A stretch of 43,105 bases of DNA, from assembly GCA_964617665.1 (NCBI GenBank), contig CAZUAH010000052.1, positions 1 to 43,105 on the forward strand. Reading direction: 5' to 3'. This document shows, one piece after another, positions 26,948 through 35,198 of this stretch. The stretch's first letter is position 1. Each line of letters begins with the position of its first letter. This DNA is from JADHUC01 sp964617665 (GTDB lineage: Bacteria > Planctomycetota > Planctomycetia > Pirellulales > Pirellulaceae). Both the position numbers and the translations under genes were made by a program. The notes below the pieces were generated by a model. That model did not search any database. It had not been told where the DNA came from and saw nothing but the letters and a program-made list of their open reading frames with translations.

Positions 26948-27814
26948 ATGTCATCGCCATCCGCCACATACGTGTCATTGATTTCACTCATGGGCGTCTG
27001 TCTTGGATGTTCAGCCTGGTCATTCTCATCAACGCCGGACTCCTTGCTAAAGCCGCCATCGATGCCCCCTGACAGTGTGGTGATCGAGGTCGCGGTACTC
27101 GATGTACCCGAGGACGAATTGGCCGAGAGTGAGGAACTGTGGGATGAAGCGGACGAGCAGCAACTGCCGATCGAACTGCGAAGGAAGTTGGCGTCGAGCG
27201 GTTTGAGATGCGGTGTGATCGGTGGTCAACTGCCCGCTTGGATTCGACGCGGTCTGGATACGCCGAACAGGGCCGTAGAAATGGATCCGGAGCGTGGAAC
27301 CGCGAGGATTAGCGACACGCAAATGCAGCGGCGCGTGCAATGTCGCCCGGGCAAGCGCAGCCCGATCCCGATTGGACCGCGGCAAGAATCCCTGACCATC
27401 AACGACGATGTGCAGGAAGAACCGGCTACAGCGTACGAGGATGCGCAATGTCAGTTCGCGTTGTCTACGACGCCAGAAGGCGATGGCACAGTCGGCATCC
27501 AGTTGACCCCGGAGATATATCACGGCAACTCCCATCAATGCTGGGTAGCCCAAGAAGGGATGTTTCGCGTGGACAGCACGCGTGACTGCGAGAGTTTTGA
27601 TGACCTGCGAATTGAAACCACCCTATCTTCCGGTCAAACGTTGCTTCTAATGTCGTCACAGGAACTGATGGGCCTTGGCAAGACGTTCTTCGAGACGGAC
27701 GCCAAATCAAGGCGCTGCCGGACCGTGCTTCTTATCCGTTTGGCGCAGACACAGTTGGACGACCTCTTCGCCCCAGATCAATCTCTCACCCCTATCGCCA
27801 CTGCCAACGAATAG
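26948..27814 (+). CDS. conserved lipoprotein-like protein of unknown function
   Basis: A 288-residue protein. The N-terminus is hydrophobic (residues 8-20) and ends LGC at 19-21, an imperfect lipobox with Cys18 at the -3 position, so a lipoprotein or a cleaved signal peptide is likely. After a Pro/Ser-rich linker it reads PPDSVVIEVAVLDVPED, then a Glu/Asp-rich stretch (ELWDEADEQQLP), an IELRRKLASSGLRCGVIGGQLP block, and later beta-rich sequence. I recall similar proteins in many planctomycetes but know no function. It stands alone between moeA and the aldolase gene. A possible -35/-10 pair (TTGACC, 17 bp, TAACCT) lies near 26863 but is weak. Confidence 0.7.
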   Translation: MSSPSATYVSLISLMGVCLGCSAWSFSSTPDSLLKPPSMPPDSVVIEVAVLDVPEDELAESEELWDEADEQQLPIELRRKLASSGLRCGVIGGQLPAWIRRGLDTPNRAVEMDPERGTARISDTQMQRRVQCRPGKRSPIPIGPRQESLTINDDVQEEPATAYEDAQCQFALSTTPEGDGTVGIQLTPEIYHGNSHQCWVAQEGMFRVDSTRDCESFDDLRIETTLSSGQTLLLMSSQELMGLGKTFFETDAKSRRCRTVLLIRLAQTQLDDLFAPDQSLTPIATANE

Positions 27815-27937
27815 CTTACGATGGCGGTAGGTAGTGACGATTTTCGCATGCCCTTCTTGGACAGAACATATCTACCCGACTGCTGCACCAGCGACTGGGA
27901 ATAGTGAGTTTCTTTTTGGCATAGAGGAGATAGTAGG

Positions 27938-28957
27938 ATGCCGTTGTGCTCGTTACGTAAAGTGCTCGACCATGCTGCCGAAAATGGCTACGGCGTGGCC
28001 GCGCTGAATGTCAATAACATGGAACAGATCCAGGCCATCATGGAAGCAGCCGACGACACTGATTCGCCGGTCATCATCCAGGCATCGCGAGGAGCCCGAA
28101 ACTACTCGCAGGATGCATATCTGAGGCACCTGATTCTGGCTGCCGTCGAGTTGTATCCCCACATCCCCATCGTCATGCATTTGGATCATGGTGACAGCCC
28201 CGATACCTGCGCCAGTGCCATCGAACAGGGTTTCACCTCGGTAATGATGGACGGATCGTTAAGGGAAGCAGATGACCTTGAGAACCCAGGCAAAAAGAAG
28301 CAAGTCCCGGCTACGCTTGAGGAGAACATCGAGGTGACCGCGAAAGTGGTCGAGATGGCCCAGGCAAAGGGCATTAGCGTCGAGGGCGAAGTTGGTTGCC
28401 TCGGTGGTATCGAAGACGGCCACGGAGCAGGTCTGAGTGAAGATGAAGTCGGAGAACATCTGACCAAGGCCGAGGATGCAGGCCGTTTCGTGGAAGCTAC
28501 GAACGTTGACGCCTTGGCCGTAGCGATCGGCACCAGTCACGGGGCCTACAAGTTCACAAGTAAACCCACCGGCGATGTCCTGCGGATGGACAGGATCGAG
28601 GAAATCAACAAGGCGCTCCCGAACACCCATCTAGTCATGCATGGTTCGTCCAGTGTTCCCCAGGAACTGCAGGACATCATCAACGAATACGGTGGGGAAA
28701 TCAAACAGACGTATGGCGTCCCGGTGGAAGAGATCAAGCGAGGGATCGAGCACGGCGTGCGGAAGATCAATGTCGATACCGACAACCGCTTGGCAATCAC
28801 AGGCGCCATTCGCAAAGTATTCGCCTGCGACCCGACGAAGTTCGACCCGCGCGACTACCTCAAGCCGGCTCGCGCCGCCATGAAAGAGGTCTGCATCGCT
28901 CGAATGGAAGCGTTTGGCCAAGCCGGACATGGGCCAGCAGTCCGCAAGCTACTCTAG
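27938..28957 (+). CDS. fba: class II fructose-bisphosphate aldolase
   Basis: The 339-residue enzyme splits fructose 1,6-bisphosphate to dihydroxyacetone phosphate and glyceraldehyde 3-phosphate with a zinc ion, in glycolysis and gluconeogenesis. Visible signatures are HLDHGDSP with catalytic Asp83 and zinc ligand His84; VEGEVGCLGG with the zinc-binding Glu region; IGTSHGAYKF with a zinc His; LVMHGSSSVP with the third zinc His; and KINVDTDNR for phosphate binding. The N-terminal block and overall length look most like the subtype first named for the Calvin cycle, but no other Calvin gene is seen, so a general role is more likely. GAGGAGA at 27924-27930 is a good Shine-Dalgarno. A strong intrinsic terminator follows 26 bp after the stop. 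Confidence 0.95.
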   Translation: MPLCSLRKVLDHAAENGYGVAALNVNNMEQIQAIMEAADDTDSPVIIQASRGARNYSQDAYLRHLILAAVELYPHIPIVMHLDHGDSPDTCASAIEQGFTSVMMDGSLREADDLENPGKKKQVPATLEENIEVTAKVVEMAQAKGISVEGEVGCLGGIEDGHGAGLSEDEVGEHLTKAEDAGRFVEATNVDALAVAIGTSHGAYKFTSKPTGDVLRMDRIEEINKALPNTHLVMHGSSSVPQELQDIINEYGGEIKQTYGVPVEEIKRGIEHGVRKINVDTDNRLAITGAIRKVFACDPTKFDPRDYLKPARAAMKEVCIARMEAFGQAGHGPAVRKLL

Positions 28958-28983
28958 TAACGCGGAAAAGCCGAAGCCAACAC

Positions 28984-29014
28984 AAGTGCCGCTCCTCAAG
29001 CGGCACTTTCTTTT
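28984..29014 (+). terminator. Rho-independent terminator of the aldolase gene
   Basis: A perfect 10-bp stem (28984-28993 with 28999-29008; AAGTGCCGCT and AGCGGCACTT) around a 5-base loop is followed by a T-rich run (TTTCTTTT) to 29014. It lies 26 bp after the aldolase stop. It also sits in the convergent gap with the DedA gene and could stop transcription from that side, although the T-run there is weaker. Confidence 0.88.
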
Positions 29015-29060
29015 CGTCACTTCTGATTGCGCGAAGATTAGTGCGCATGCGCAGACTGGG

Positions 29061-29648
29061 TCACGGCTGAAACACGAACTTGATCAGCACGAATCCACCG
29101 ACCAGCAGCACCGCAAACACAATTGCCAGTACGTTGAAGTACTTGTCGATGAACTCTTTGATCTTTGGCCCGCAGAAATAGATCAGTGTCCCCACGGCAA
29201 AGAAACGCAAACCACGACCGCAGACCGAAGCACCGATAAAGGCCCAGAAGTTAAACTTGAAGCAGCCCGAGGCGATCGTGAAAACTTTGTACGGGATCGG
29301 TGTCAACGCCGCGATGAACACCCCCCAAAAGCCATGTTCGTCGTACAGCTCCTTGACTCTCGCCTTGACGTCTTGCCCGTGGTAGAACTCGATGATCGGG
29401 TCGCCTATCCATTCCATGGCGTAGACACCAATGCCATAGCCGACAACTCCACCGAGGACCGAGCCGACCAGGCATATGGCTGCGTAGCGGAACGAGCGTG
29501 CCGGTACAGATACCGCCAAGGCGATCAGGAGGACGTCCGGTGGGATTGGGAAGAAAGACGACTCTGCAAAGGCGAGCGTGAACAGGGCGGGCACTGCATA
29601 CGGTGTTTCCGCCCAGTGCATGACCCAATCATAGAGTCTTCGAATCAT
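29061..29648 (-). CDS. DedA/VTT-family inner membrane protein
   Basis: The likely protein has 195 residues, starting at the ATG at 29648 (MIRRLYDW), with AAGGGGTG about 9 bases upstream. The open frame runs on to 29795, but those 49 residues look non-coding. Family features include the re-entrant motif ESSFFPIPPDVLL near residues 25-37, a second conserved block GYGIGVYAMEW, FIAALTPIPYKVFTIASG with the conserved Arg-less variant of the family's second re-entrant segment, and a C-terminal helix. Proteins of this group are thought to act as lipid scramblases or flippases and affect membrane potential homeostasis. It resembles the YqaA branch. It faces the aldolase gene across a shared terminator. 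Confidence 0.88.
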   Translation of the reverse strand: MIRRLYDWVMHWAETPYAVPALFTLAFAESSFFPIPPDVLLIALAVSVPARSFRYAAICLVGSVLGGVVGYGIGVYAMEWIGDPIIEFYHGQDVKARVKELYDEHGFWGVFIAALTPIPYKVFTIASGCFKFNFWAFIGASVCGRGLRFFAVGTLIYFCGPKIKEFIDKYFNVLAIVFAVLLVGGFVLIKFVFQP

Positions 29649-30034
29649 CTCGGCTAACACCCCTTCTGTCTGTCTCAATCCAGGACGACCGAGCGGCTGA
29701 TTCTCACACAGAATCATGCTCGAACGCCCGAACTCCACTCCGTCCATTTTGAGCGCGACAATATCGCATAAAGCACTCATTTCCATTGCCAGCAACGTAC
29801 TACATGGAAACGGCTACTGCGCTCTTAGTCGATCTCATATCAAGATCATAAACGCCCGTCTATCTCAAAGTGAGATCTGGGCAGAACCTGATAGCACCAG
29901 TGGAACATGTTGCAGGACAGGGATTTGACAAGAAACCATGAGAAAAATGGTTACTTGGGCACCATTTTCGCTGTAATGATCGTTAGGAAACGAAAAGTTT
30001 GACATTACTGCACATCAATTCAGGGAGGAAGAGC
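29649..30034. other. 386-bp divergent intergenic region (DedA / csrA)
   Basis: No gene is supported here. The DedA reading frame runs through its left part without coding character. The right end carries two overlapping inverted repeats (29934-29968) in what should be the csrA leader. A TTGACA at 29925-29930 has no acceptable -10 at 16-18 bp. No RNA gene was recognised. Confidence 0.5.
29934..29968 (+). promoter_or_regulatory. two mutually exclusive hairpins upstream of csrA
   Basis: AACCAT (29934-29939) can pair with ATGGTT (29947-29952). Alternatively AAAATGGT (29944-29951) pairs perfectly with ACCATTTT (29961-29968). The two pairings compete for the same ATGGT. They lie 67-101 bases upstream of the csrA ATG, so they could form a leader switch or an operator. 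There is no experimental basis. Confidence 0.35.
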
Positions 30035-30238
30035 ATGTTAGTCCTAAGTCGCAAGGCCGGCGAAGAGATCATTATCGGCGACAACATCCGTTTGGTGGTC
30101 AATCGCGTCTCGGGCAACCGAGTCACAATTGGGATTGCCGCACCCGACGACGTCCATATTGTGCGTGGGGAGTTGCAGGCACTGGTCCATCAGTTTGATG
30201 ATCCCCCGCGAGCAGAGAATCTAGCGTCGGCCATGTAA
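30035..30238 (+). CDS. csrA: carbon storage regulator CsrA
   Basis: A 67-residue RNA-binding protein that controls translation and mRNA stability by binding GGA sites in leaders. The sequence MLVLSRKAGEEIIIGDNI is the classic N-terminal strand pair, followed by VTIGIAAPDDVHIVRGEL, which contains the conserved R-E region needed for RNA binding. Length fits CsrA (about 60-75). I chose the ATG at 30035 because of the very strong Shine-Dalgarno AGGGAGGA at 30022-30029 and the family's fixed start; the open frame continues 12 codons upstream. The Shine-Dalgarno itself carries two GGA triplets, so autoregulation is possible. The 3' extension after the core is Asp/Pro-rich and short. Confidence 0.96.
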   Translation: MLVLSRKAGEEIIIGDNIRLVVNRVSGNRVTIGIAAPDDVHIVRGELQALVHQFDDPPRAENLASAM

Positions 30239-30298
30239 CGCTTCGTCTTCGCCGATACTACTTCTCATCCCGAGAGCCCTCTTGCTTTCAGTTCAACG

Positions 30299-30322
30299 GT
30301 CGACTACATGTCGACTGCATGA
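30299..30322 (+). repeat. 11-bp tandem duplication at the EI24 gene start, creating a 4-codon leader ORF
   Basis: GTCGACTACAT and GTCGACTGCAT stand head to tail, differing at one base, at 30299-30309 and 30310-30320. The second copy supplies the AT of the start codon of the following gene. The first copy contains an ATG (30308) that opens a four-codon frame ending in a TGA (30320-30322), which overlaps that start as ATGA. No Shine-Dalgarno precedes the small frame, so translation of it is uncertain. Confidence 0.4.
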
Positions 30323-31131
30323 GCGTCAAATCACACGAAGAGTTTCTCGCCCGGCAACCAGCCGAAAGGAGCTTGTCAGAGTTCATCGAGGGCGCATCGG
30401 CACCTCTGTATGGCCTTGGGTATCTCAATAGCCACCCCAAACTCTGGCGATATGCGATTCTTCCGACCGCACTGAATCTCTTGATCACGTGCTTGGCTCT
30501 AGTGGTCCTGATTATAGGTGCCATGTGGCTTGTCACCGAGCTCCACCCCTGGCTGACCGAAGGAATGGAAGGCGCATGGTGGTGGTTAGCGGTAGCTGGG
30601 GAGATCCTCGCTGTTGTCGCCATCTTGCTCGCATGTGCCCTCATCATGGTGCTGATCTGGAAGCTGGTTGGCGGCATCTTATGCGGGTACTTCTACGCCA
30701 AACTCGCCGAACATGTCGAGCTGGAACTCGGCATGAAAAGCGATGATCTAAGGCCAATTTCACTGTCTTACGAAGTGTGCGACACGCTCTTGAATCTGAC
30801 ACTGCTGATCGTGGTGAATGGCTTCATCCTGCTCTTCAACGTCGTCCCGCTCATAGGCGGCGTGTTGGCATTGCTCGGCACGGCGTACTTCACATGGTAC
30901 ATCCTCGGCTTGGACTATTTGAGTTTTCCCTTGGCGTTACGGGGCGTTCGGCGGCGCGACCAGTTTGCCTTTGGCCACCGCCACCGCATGCATACCATTG
31001 GGCTAGGGTCTGCCGTTTTCGCGTTAGAATTCATACCTATTATTGGGGCGGTATTACTCACCACGGCGACAGTGGGAGCTGTATTGCTTCACCGCCGAAT
31101 TGCGATGCCACAGACGCCGCCATCGTCCTGA
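30319..31131 (+). CDS. EI24/CysZ-like integral membrane protein
   Basis: The 270-residue protein has about four to five hydrophobic segments: roughly 45-75 (ILPTALNLLITCLALVVLII), 92-120 (WWLAVAGEILAVVAILLACAL), 160-205 and 235-260. The start region, SEFIEGASAPLYGLGYLNSHPKLWRY, and the pattern of paired helices with a conserved FPLALRGVRRRDQFAFG loop are typical of the EI24 domain, shared by CysZ sulfate permeases and eukaryotic EI24. No sulfate-assimilation gene is close by, so a transport role is open. It follows csrA after 80 bp on the same strand and could be co-transcribed. No strong Shine-Dalgarno is present. Confidence 0.82.
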   Translation: MSVKSHEEFLARQPAERSLSEFIEGASAPLYGLGYLNSHPKLWRYAILPTALNLLITCLALVVLIIGAMWLVTELHPWLTEGMEGAWWWLAVAGEILAVVAILLACALIMVLIWKLVGGILCGYFYAKLAEHVELELGMKSDDLRPISLSYEVCDTLLNLTLLIVVNGFILLFNVVPLIGGVLALLGTAYFTWYILGLDYLSFPLALRGVRRRDQFAFGHRHRMHTIGLGSAVFALEFIPIIGAVLLTTATVGAVLLHRRIAMPQTPPSS

Positions 31132-31192
31132 CGAGATGGCTGCCGTACAATCGGCATATCTAGATTGGCCGAGATTGCGTAGAAAAGAACTT

Positions 31193-31221
31193 TTTCCACG
31201 CGCAACGCGACTTATTAGAAT
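31193..31221 (+). promoter_or_regulatory. candidate promoter of the coiled-coil protein gene
   Basis: TTTCCA (31193-31198) is followed after 17 bp by TAGAAT (31216-31221), 4/6 and 5/6 matches to the housekeeping consensus. Transcription would start about 45 bp before the ATG at 31272. Confidence 0.4.
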
Positions 31222-31271
31222 GTAGGAAGCGGCGCGTGCGATTGGTGTCTTTGCTCAGCGGGAGAAACGAA

Positions 31272-32018
31272 ATGCTCCGAACGATTCAAATCCAGATAGC
31301 GGCGGCAGTCACGATCGTGTTGGCGGCCGGGACCGTAGTGGCCCAGCCGCTGGTTGTCAGATCTGCTCAGGGTGGCGGTGCGGCCCAGCCACTAGTCGTC
31401 AGAGGCGGCGGTCAGAGCGGCTACTCGTCGTACGTCAGTCCGTGGAGCGGCTCGATCCGCTGGTTGTACATGGAGTCGGTCAAGAAAGATCTGGAGTTGG
31501 TCGACGAACAGACGGAGAAGATCAACCAAATTCGCACCGACCTGCAAAAAGAGATGAGGGAGATGTACAAAAAGGCGGGCGAAGGCTCGCGCGAAGAACG
31601 CATGAAGCGCTACCGCGAGATGAACGAGGAGTTGGCCGAGAAGATCGAAGACCAGATCAAAGAAATCCTGCTTCCCGAGCAGATGGCACGGTTGAAGCAA
31701 GTCGCACTACAAATGAAACTGCGCAGCTACTACGGCCTGGGGCAGGCTCTTAACGGCGACGATCTGGCCGAATCGCTCGATATCAGTGAAAGACAGAAGA
31801 GGGAGTTGGTCGAAGTCCAACAGGAAGTCCGGAAGGAGATGCAGGAGAAGCTCAGGGAGTTCCAAGCCAAGATCCAGGCAGAGGCTCAGGAGAAGATCCT
31901 AAAAGTGCTGAGCAAGAAGCAGCGGGACAAGCTGGAAAAGATGCAGGGCGACAAGTTCGAATATCAGCCCTACCAGTACCAGCGACCCAAGCAGCCAGGC
32001 GGTGACAAGAAGAAGTAG
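31272..32018 (+). CDS. secreted coiled-coil protein (Spy/CpxP-like appearance), function unknown
   Basis: A 248-residue protein from the ATG at 31272, preceded by GGGAG 6-10 bases upstream. The frame extends 12 codons further up, without a better start. Residues 1-23 form a signal peptide (TIQIQIAAAVTIVLAAGTVVAQ). A short imperfect repeat (QPLVVRSAQGGGAAQPLVVRG) follows. Residues from about 60 onward are almost entirely charged helix, with many Glu, Lys, Arg and Gln, including EEMKRYREMN-like and KEILLPEQMARLKQVALQ segments. The L-x-x-E-Q-x-x-R-L-x-Q pattern resembles Spy/LTXXQ periplasmic chaperones, and similar proteins are common in planctomycetes. A role as a periplasmic chaperone or envelope scaffold is an inference. 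It stands alone. Confidence 0.8.
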   Translation: MLRTIQIQIAAAVTIVLAAGTVVAQPLVVRSAQGGGAAQPLVVRGGGQSGYSSYVSPWSGSIRWLYMESVKKDLELVDEQTEKINQIRTDLQKEMREMYKKAGEGSREERMKRYREMNEELAEKIEDQIKEILLPEQMARLKQVALQMKLRSYYGLGQALNGDDLAESLDISERQKRELVEVQQEVRKEMQEKLREFQAKIQAEAQEKILKVLSKKQRDKLEKMQGDKFEYQPYQYQRPKQPGGDKKK

Positions 32019-32195
32019 GACTCCGGAACAACTGCGCTCTTCTGTTCTGCACCCCAATCCAATCCGTTCCGGCAACGCGGCGGCGCGTTTCTCCGTCGCC
32101 GCAGTCCCCCTCCTCGCGTGTTCGACCTCCCGACCGCCGGGATTAGCTGCTACAATCGCTGCCTTTGCCCACTCCCCGCAAGGCAGCGACCCTCG

Positions 32196-34103
32196 ATGAT
32201 CCTGCTGTCGGTCAAAGACCTCTCGAAACGCTACGGCCCCGAGCCCATCCTGGACGGTGTCTCGTTCGACGTGCGCGCCGGAGAGCGAGTTGCTTTGGTG
32301 GGACCCAACGGAACGGGAAAGACCACACTGCTCCGAGTACTCGCGGCACCCGAAGAAGCCGACAGCGGTTCGATCCAATTGAGCGCCCAAGCACGCGTTG
32401 GCATGCTCGAGCAGCAGGCAGAGTTCGCGCCCGGACGTACCGTCTGGGAAGAAGCCCGCGACGCGTTGGGCGACCTGATCGCCTTGGGCCATGAGGCGGA
32501 ACACGTCGCCGAAGCATTGAGCGACGCCACGGACGATGTGGAACGCACTCGATTGGGCAAACGATTCGACCACCTACAACACCTGCTGCAACTCCACGAC
32601 GGATACAACCTGGACCACAAGATCGAACGGATTCTCTCGGGATTAGGATTCGACTCGGCGGCATTCAGACAGCCGGTTCTGCAACTTAGCGGCGGACAGC
32701 AGAGTCGGCTCTTGCTGGCCAAGTTGCTGCTACAGCAACCCGATCTGTTGTTGTTGGACGAACCATCGAACCACTTGGATATTGCTGCCACGGAATGGCT
32801 CGAAGACTATCTGCTCAACGCCGGACTAGCGTTAGTCGTGGTTAGTCACGACCGCTATTTCTTGGACAGAGTGACTGAGCGCACCCTTGAACTCCTTCGC
32901 GGCACCGTCGATTCCTACACCGGCAACTACTCCGCCTACCAGCGTCAGAAGAGAGAGCGTCTGGAGGTCGAACGTCGGACCTACGTGAAGCAGCAGATCG
33001 AAATTGCCAAGATGGAGGATTTTGTCCGGAGGCATAGCTACGGTCAGAAGCACGCTCAGGCGGAAGACCGGCGCAAAAAGCTTGAACGCATCGAACGCGT
33101 TGAATTGCCACGCGAAATCACCGCACCAACAATGGGCTTCCCCGAGGCGGTGCGTAGCGGAGACATCGTCGTCCGAGTAGAGGGACTGTCGAAATCGTTC
33201 GCAGAACCGCTGTTCCAGGATGTGACCTTCGACGTGTTACGCGGTGAAAGGTGGGGCATCCTAGGGCCAAACGGCTCTGGAAAGACCACGCTGGTCCGAT
33301 GCCTCTTGGGCCAATGCGAGCCGGACGAGGGACGTGTCGCGAGAGGCGCCGAGGTGAAGGTGGGCTACTTCGACCAATTGTTGCGCTGCTTGGACGACGA
33401 CGAACAAGCAGTCGATGCCATCCGTCCCGACCACAAGGAGTTCTTCGAACAGCAGCGTCGCGACTTGTTGGCTCGCTTCGGTTTAGCGGACGACATGGTG
33501 TTTCAGAAGGTCAGCAGCCTTAGCGGAGGTGAACGAAACCGCGCTGCGTTAGCCATGCTGGCCGCCTCCGACGCGAATTTCCTTGTACTGGACGAACCCA
33601 CTAACCATCTCGACCTGTGGGCTCGCGAGTCCTTGGAGCGATCGCTGAAAGCCTTCAATGGAACACTGCTGTTCGTCAGCCACGACCGATACTTTCTCAA
33701 TCGCGTCGCCGATCACATACTTGTGATTGGCCCCGATCGGTGCTACGTGATTGAAGGCAACTACGAGACTTATCTATATCTGGCAAAGCAACGACTGGCT
33801 GCCGACGACGGCACATCATCCGAAACCAGCGAGGCGCCGGCCACCACTAAGAAACGACCGCAGAGCGACAAGAAGTCAGCCCGCCGAAGACGCAAATTCC
33901 CCTATCGCAAAGTAGAAGACATCGAAGCCGAAATCGCAGAACGCGAAGCGCGAATCGACGAGTTGCACGCCGCCTTGGCCGATCCGGCAGTCGCACGCGA
34001 CGGCAAACGCATCAAACAAGCAACGGCCGAATTGAAAGAGCAGCAACAGACGCTTACGACTCTGTACGAACACTGGGAGGAAGCTGAGGAGTTAAACGGC
34101 TAG
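32196..34103 (+). CDS. ABC-F family ATPase (Uup/EttA-like)
   Basis: A 635-residue soluble protein with two ATP-binding domains and no membrane segment, as in ABC-F translation factors. Domain one has Walker A GPNGTGKTT (36-44), signature LSGGQQSR near 163 and Walker B LLLLDEPSNHLD near 186. The linker is rich in Arg/Lys/Glu (RQKRERLEVERRTYV). Domain two has GPNGSGKTT near 356, LSGGERNR and FLVLDEPTNHLD. The end is a Lys-rich stretch followed by a coiled coil (DIEAEIAEREARIDELHAAL), matching the Uup-type C-terminal domain. Such proteins act on the ribosome. I chose the ATG at 32196 because ILLSVKDLSKRYG is the usual beginning; the open frame upstream to 32118 does not look coding. Confidence 0.92.
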   Translation: MILLSVKDLSKRYGPEPILDGVSFDVRAGERVALVGPNGTGKTTLLRVLAAPEEADSGSIQLSAQARVGMLEQQAEFAPGRTVWEEARDALGDLIALGHEAEHVAEALSDATDDVERTRLGKRFDHLQHLLQLHDGYNLDHKIERILSGLGFDSAAFRQPVLQLSGGQQSRLLLAKLLLQQPDLLLLDEPSNHLDIAATEWLEDYLLNAGLALVVVSHDRYFLDRVTERTLELLRGTVDSYTGNYSAYQRQKRERLEVERRTYVKQQIEIAKMEDFVRRHSYGQKHAQAEDRRKKLERIERVELPREITAPTMGFPEAVRSGDIVVRVEGLSKSFAEPLFQDVTFDVLRGERWGILGPNGSGKTTLVRCLLGQCEPDEGRVARGAEVKVGYFDQLLRCLDDDEQAVDAIRPDHKEFFEQQRRDLLARFGLADDMVFQKVSSLSGGERNRAALAMLAASDANFLVLDEPTNHLDLWARESLERSLKAFNGTLLFVSHDRYFLNRVADHILVIGPDRCYVIEGNYETYLYLAKQRLAADDGTSSETSEAPATTKKRPQSDKKSARRRRKFPYRKVEDIEAEIAEREARIDELHAALADPAVARDGKRIKQATAELKEQQQTLTTLYEHWEEAEELNG

Positions 34104-34153
34104 AACAAAAGGCAAGCCACAGTAGCGCGAGGTGCCTGGGGTCGAGCGCCAGC

Positions 34154-34184
34154 GAGCCCCCAGTTGGCTCGGATCTGGGGGTTC
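34154..34184. terminator. inverted repeat between convergent ABC-F and ECF genes
   Basis: GAGCCCCCAG (34154-34163) pairs with CTGGGGGTTC (34175-34184), 10 bp with one G-T wobble and an 11-base loop. A competing pairing exists between CTGGGG (34136-34141) and CCCCAG (34158-34163). It lies between convergent stop codons, so a bidirectional stop is plausible, but no T-tract follows. The whole segment 34125-34215 looks to me like a dispersed planctomycete intergenic repeat. Confidence 0.45.
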
Positions 34185-34247
34185 CCCACTCGTTCCTCGC
34201 GGTTCGCCTCCAGCCACACCTACCAAGCGAACAACACTCGGCTCCGG

Positions 34248-34931
34248 TTAGCCGAAGTGCTCGCCCCGGTACACGGCCAACAACGCTTTCAACTTTCGTT
34301 GCGCTCGGTGTTTTCGATATCGCACCTGCTCGGGTGTCAGATCCAAGGCAGCCGCCGTTTCGGCCTCGGTACATCCTTCGATCGTTCGCATCTCGAATAT
34401 GCGGTAGTTGACTTCGGAGATCTGCTGCCGCAATTCGCCCATCGCGATTCGCAGCATGGTCGCGTCCCATTGCTGTTCCATCGCAGCGGCTGGATCCGGT
34501 TCGTCGCTGCTTGGCTCGTCCCCTTTTTCGATGCACACGTCTAGATTCTGAGTCGCTCGCCGCACGTTGCGGCGTATGACATCGGTCGTTTTGCTGCGAA
34601 CCACGGCGTACAGCCACGCTCGTAGTCCTGGGCGATCACCGGGATGTTCAAAATCCGCCAATCTCAACGCCACGGCGCTCCACACCTCCTGAACACAGTC
34701 GTCCACATCGGCACCGCGCGCCCCGTGTACGATAACAAAGCGTCGGATCACATCGCTGTAGACGCGGTAGAACTCCTGCCATGCGTGTGAAAGCAAAGTA
34801 TCGGGCATACGCCGCTGGAGCATGGCCTGCAAATACGCCTGAGTTTGCTCCAACAGGCAGATATTTGTGGCTCTCGGATCAAATCCGCGCTTCCCTTGGC
34901 TACCTTGCTTCGATTCGTTCGGGGCGGCCAT
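34248..34931 (-). CDS. ECF-type RNA polymerase sigma factor
   Basis: A 227-residue sigma-70-like protein with regions 2 and 4 only. Region 2 (about 45-105) contains FYRVYSDVIRRFVIVHGARGADVDDCVQEVWSAV, the DDCVQEVW core of region 2.2, and then RAWLYAVVRSKTTDVIRR of region 2.4. A variable acidic linker follows (DEPSSDEPDPAAAMEQQ). Region 4 reads ISEVNYRIFEMRTIEGCTEAETAAALDLTPEQVRYRKHRAQRKLK, with the helix-turn-helix near 180-200. I prefer the ATG at 34931, with AAGGGA about 7 bases upstream, over a start 13 codons earlier. No anti-sigma gene is adjacent on this strand; it is divergent from a second ECF gene. Confidence 0.88.
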   Translation of the reverse strand: MAAPNESKQGSQGKRGFDPRATNICLLEQTQAYLQAMLQRRMPDTLLSHAWQEFYRVYSDVIRRFVIVHGARGADVDDCVQEVWSAVALRLADFEHPGDRPGLRAWLYAVVRSKTTDVIRRNVRRATQNLDVCIEKGDEPSSDEPDPAAAMEQQWDATMLRIAMGELRQQISEVNYRIFEMRTIEGCTEAETAAALDLTPEQVRYRKHRAQRKLKALLAVYRGEHFG

Positions 34932-35198
34932 GTGAAGTCCCTTGAGACGAAAACTGCATATCGGTGGCATTGCTCAATTCAATGTCCGGCTTTGGCACAA
35001 TGGTGTCAACCGGCGTGCAGCGGCCGATTTGTCCCTGAGAAGCTGCCTAGCTATCCTCGCAGCACCCGCGCGTTATACTCGCTCCAGTCGTCTCACCGAA
35101 TAGAAATGGACGCTTGGCACGGATTTCTGAATTTCATGGGAATAGTCCTCGGCCACAGACGTAGTATCTTTGCCGCGACACGAGAGTGGTAAACTGAA
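34932..35198. other. divergent intergenic region between two ECF sigma genes
   Basis: This gap (306 bp if the downstream gene starts at 35238) must hold both promoters. On the minus strand TATAAC (about 35075) is a possible -10, but with a poor -35. No convincing ECF-type -35/-10 (GGAACTT...GTC) pair shared with another gene in the window was found. No RNA gene or coding frame is supported. Confidence 0.4.

Noticed and set aside
29649..29795. An N-terminal 49-residue extension of the DedA protein
   Set aside because: The stretch has no membrane or DedA character, and a better start with a Shine-Dalgarno lies at 29648.
29925..29953. TTGACA before csrA as a housekeeping promoter
   Set aside because: The -35 is perfect but the hexamers at 16-18 bp spacing (such as TGGTTA) do not resemble TATAAT.
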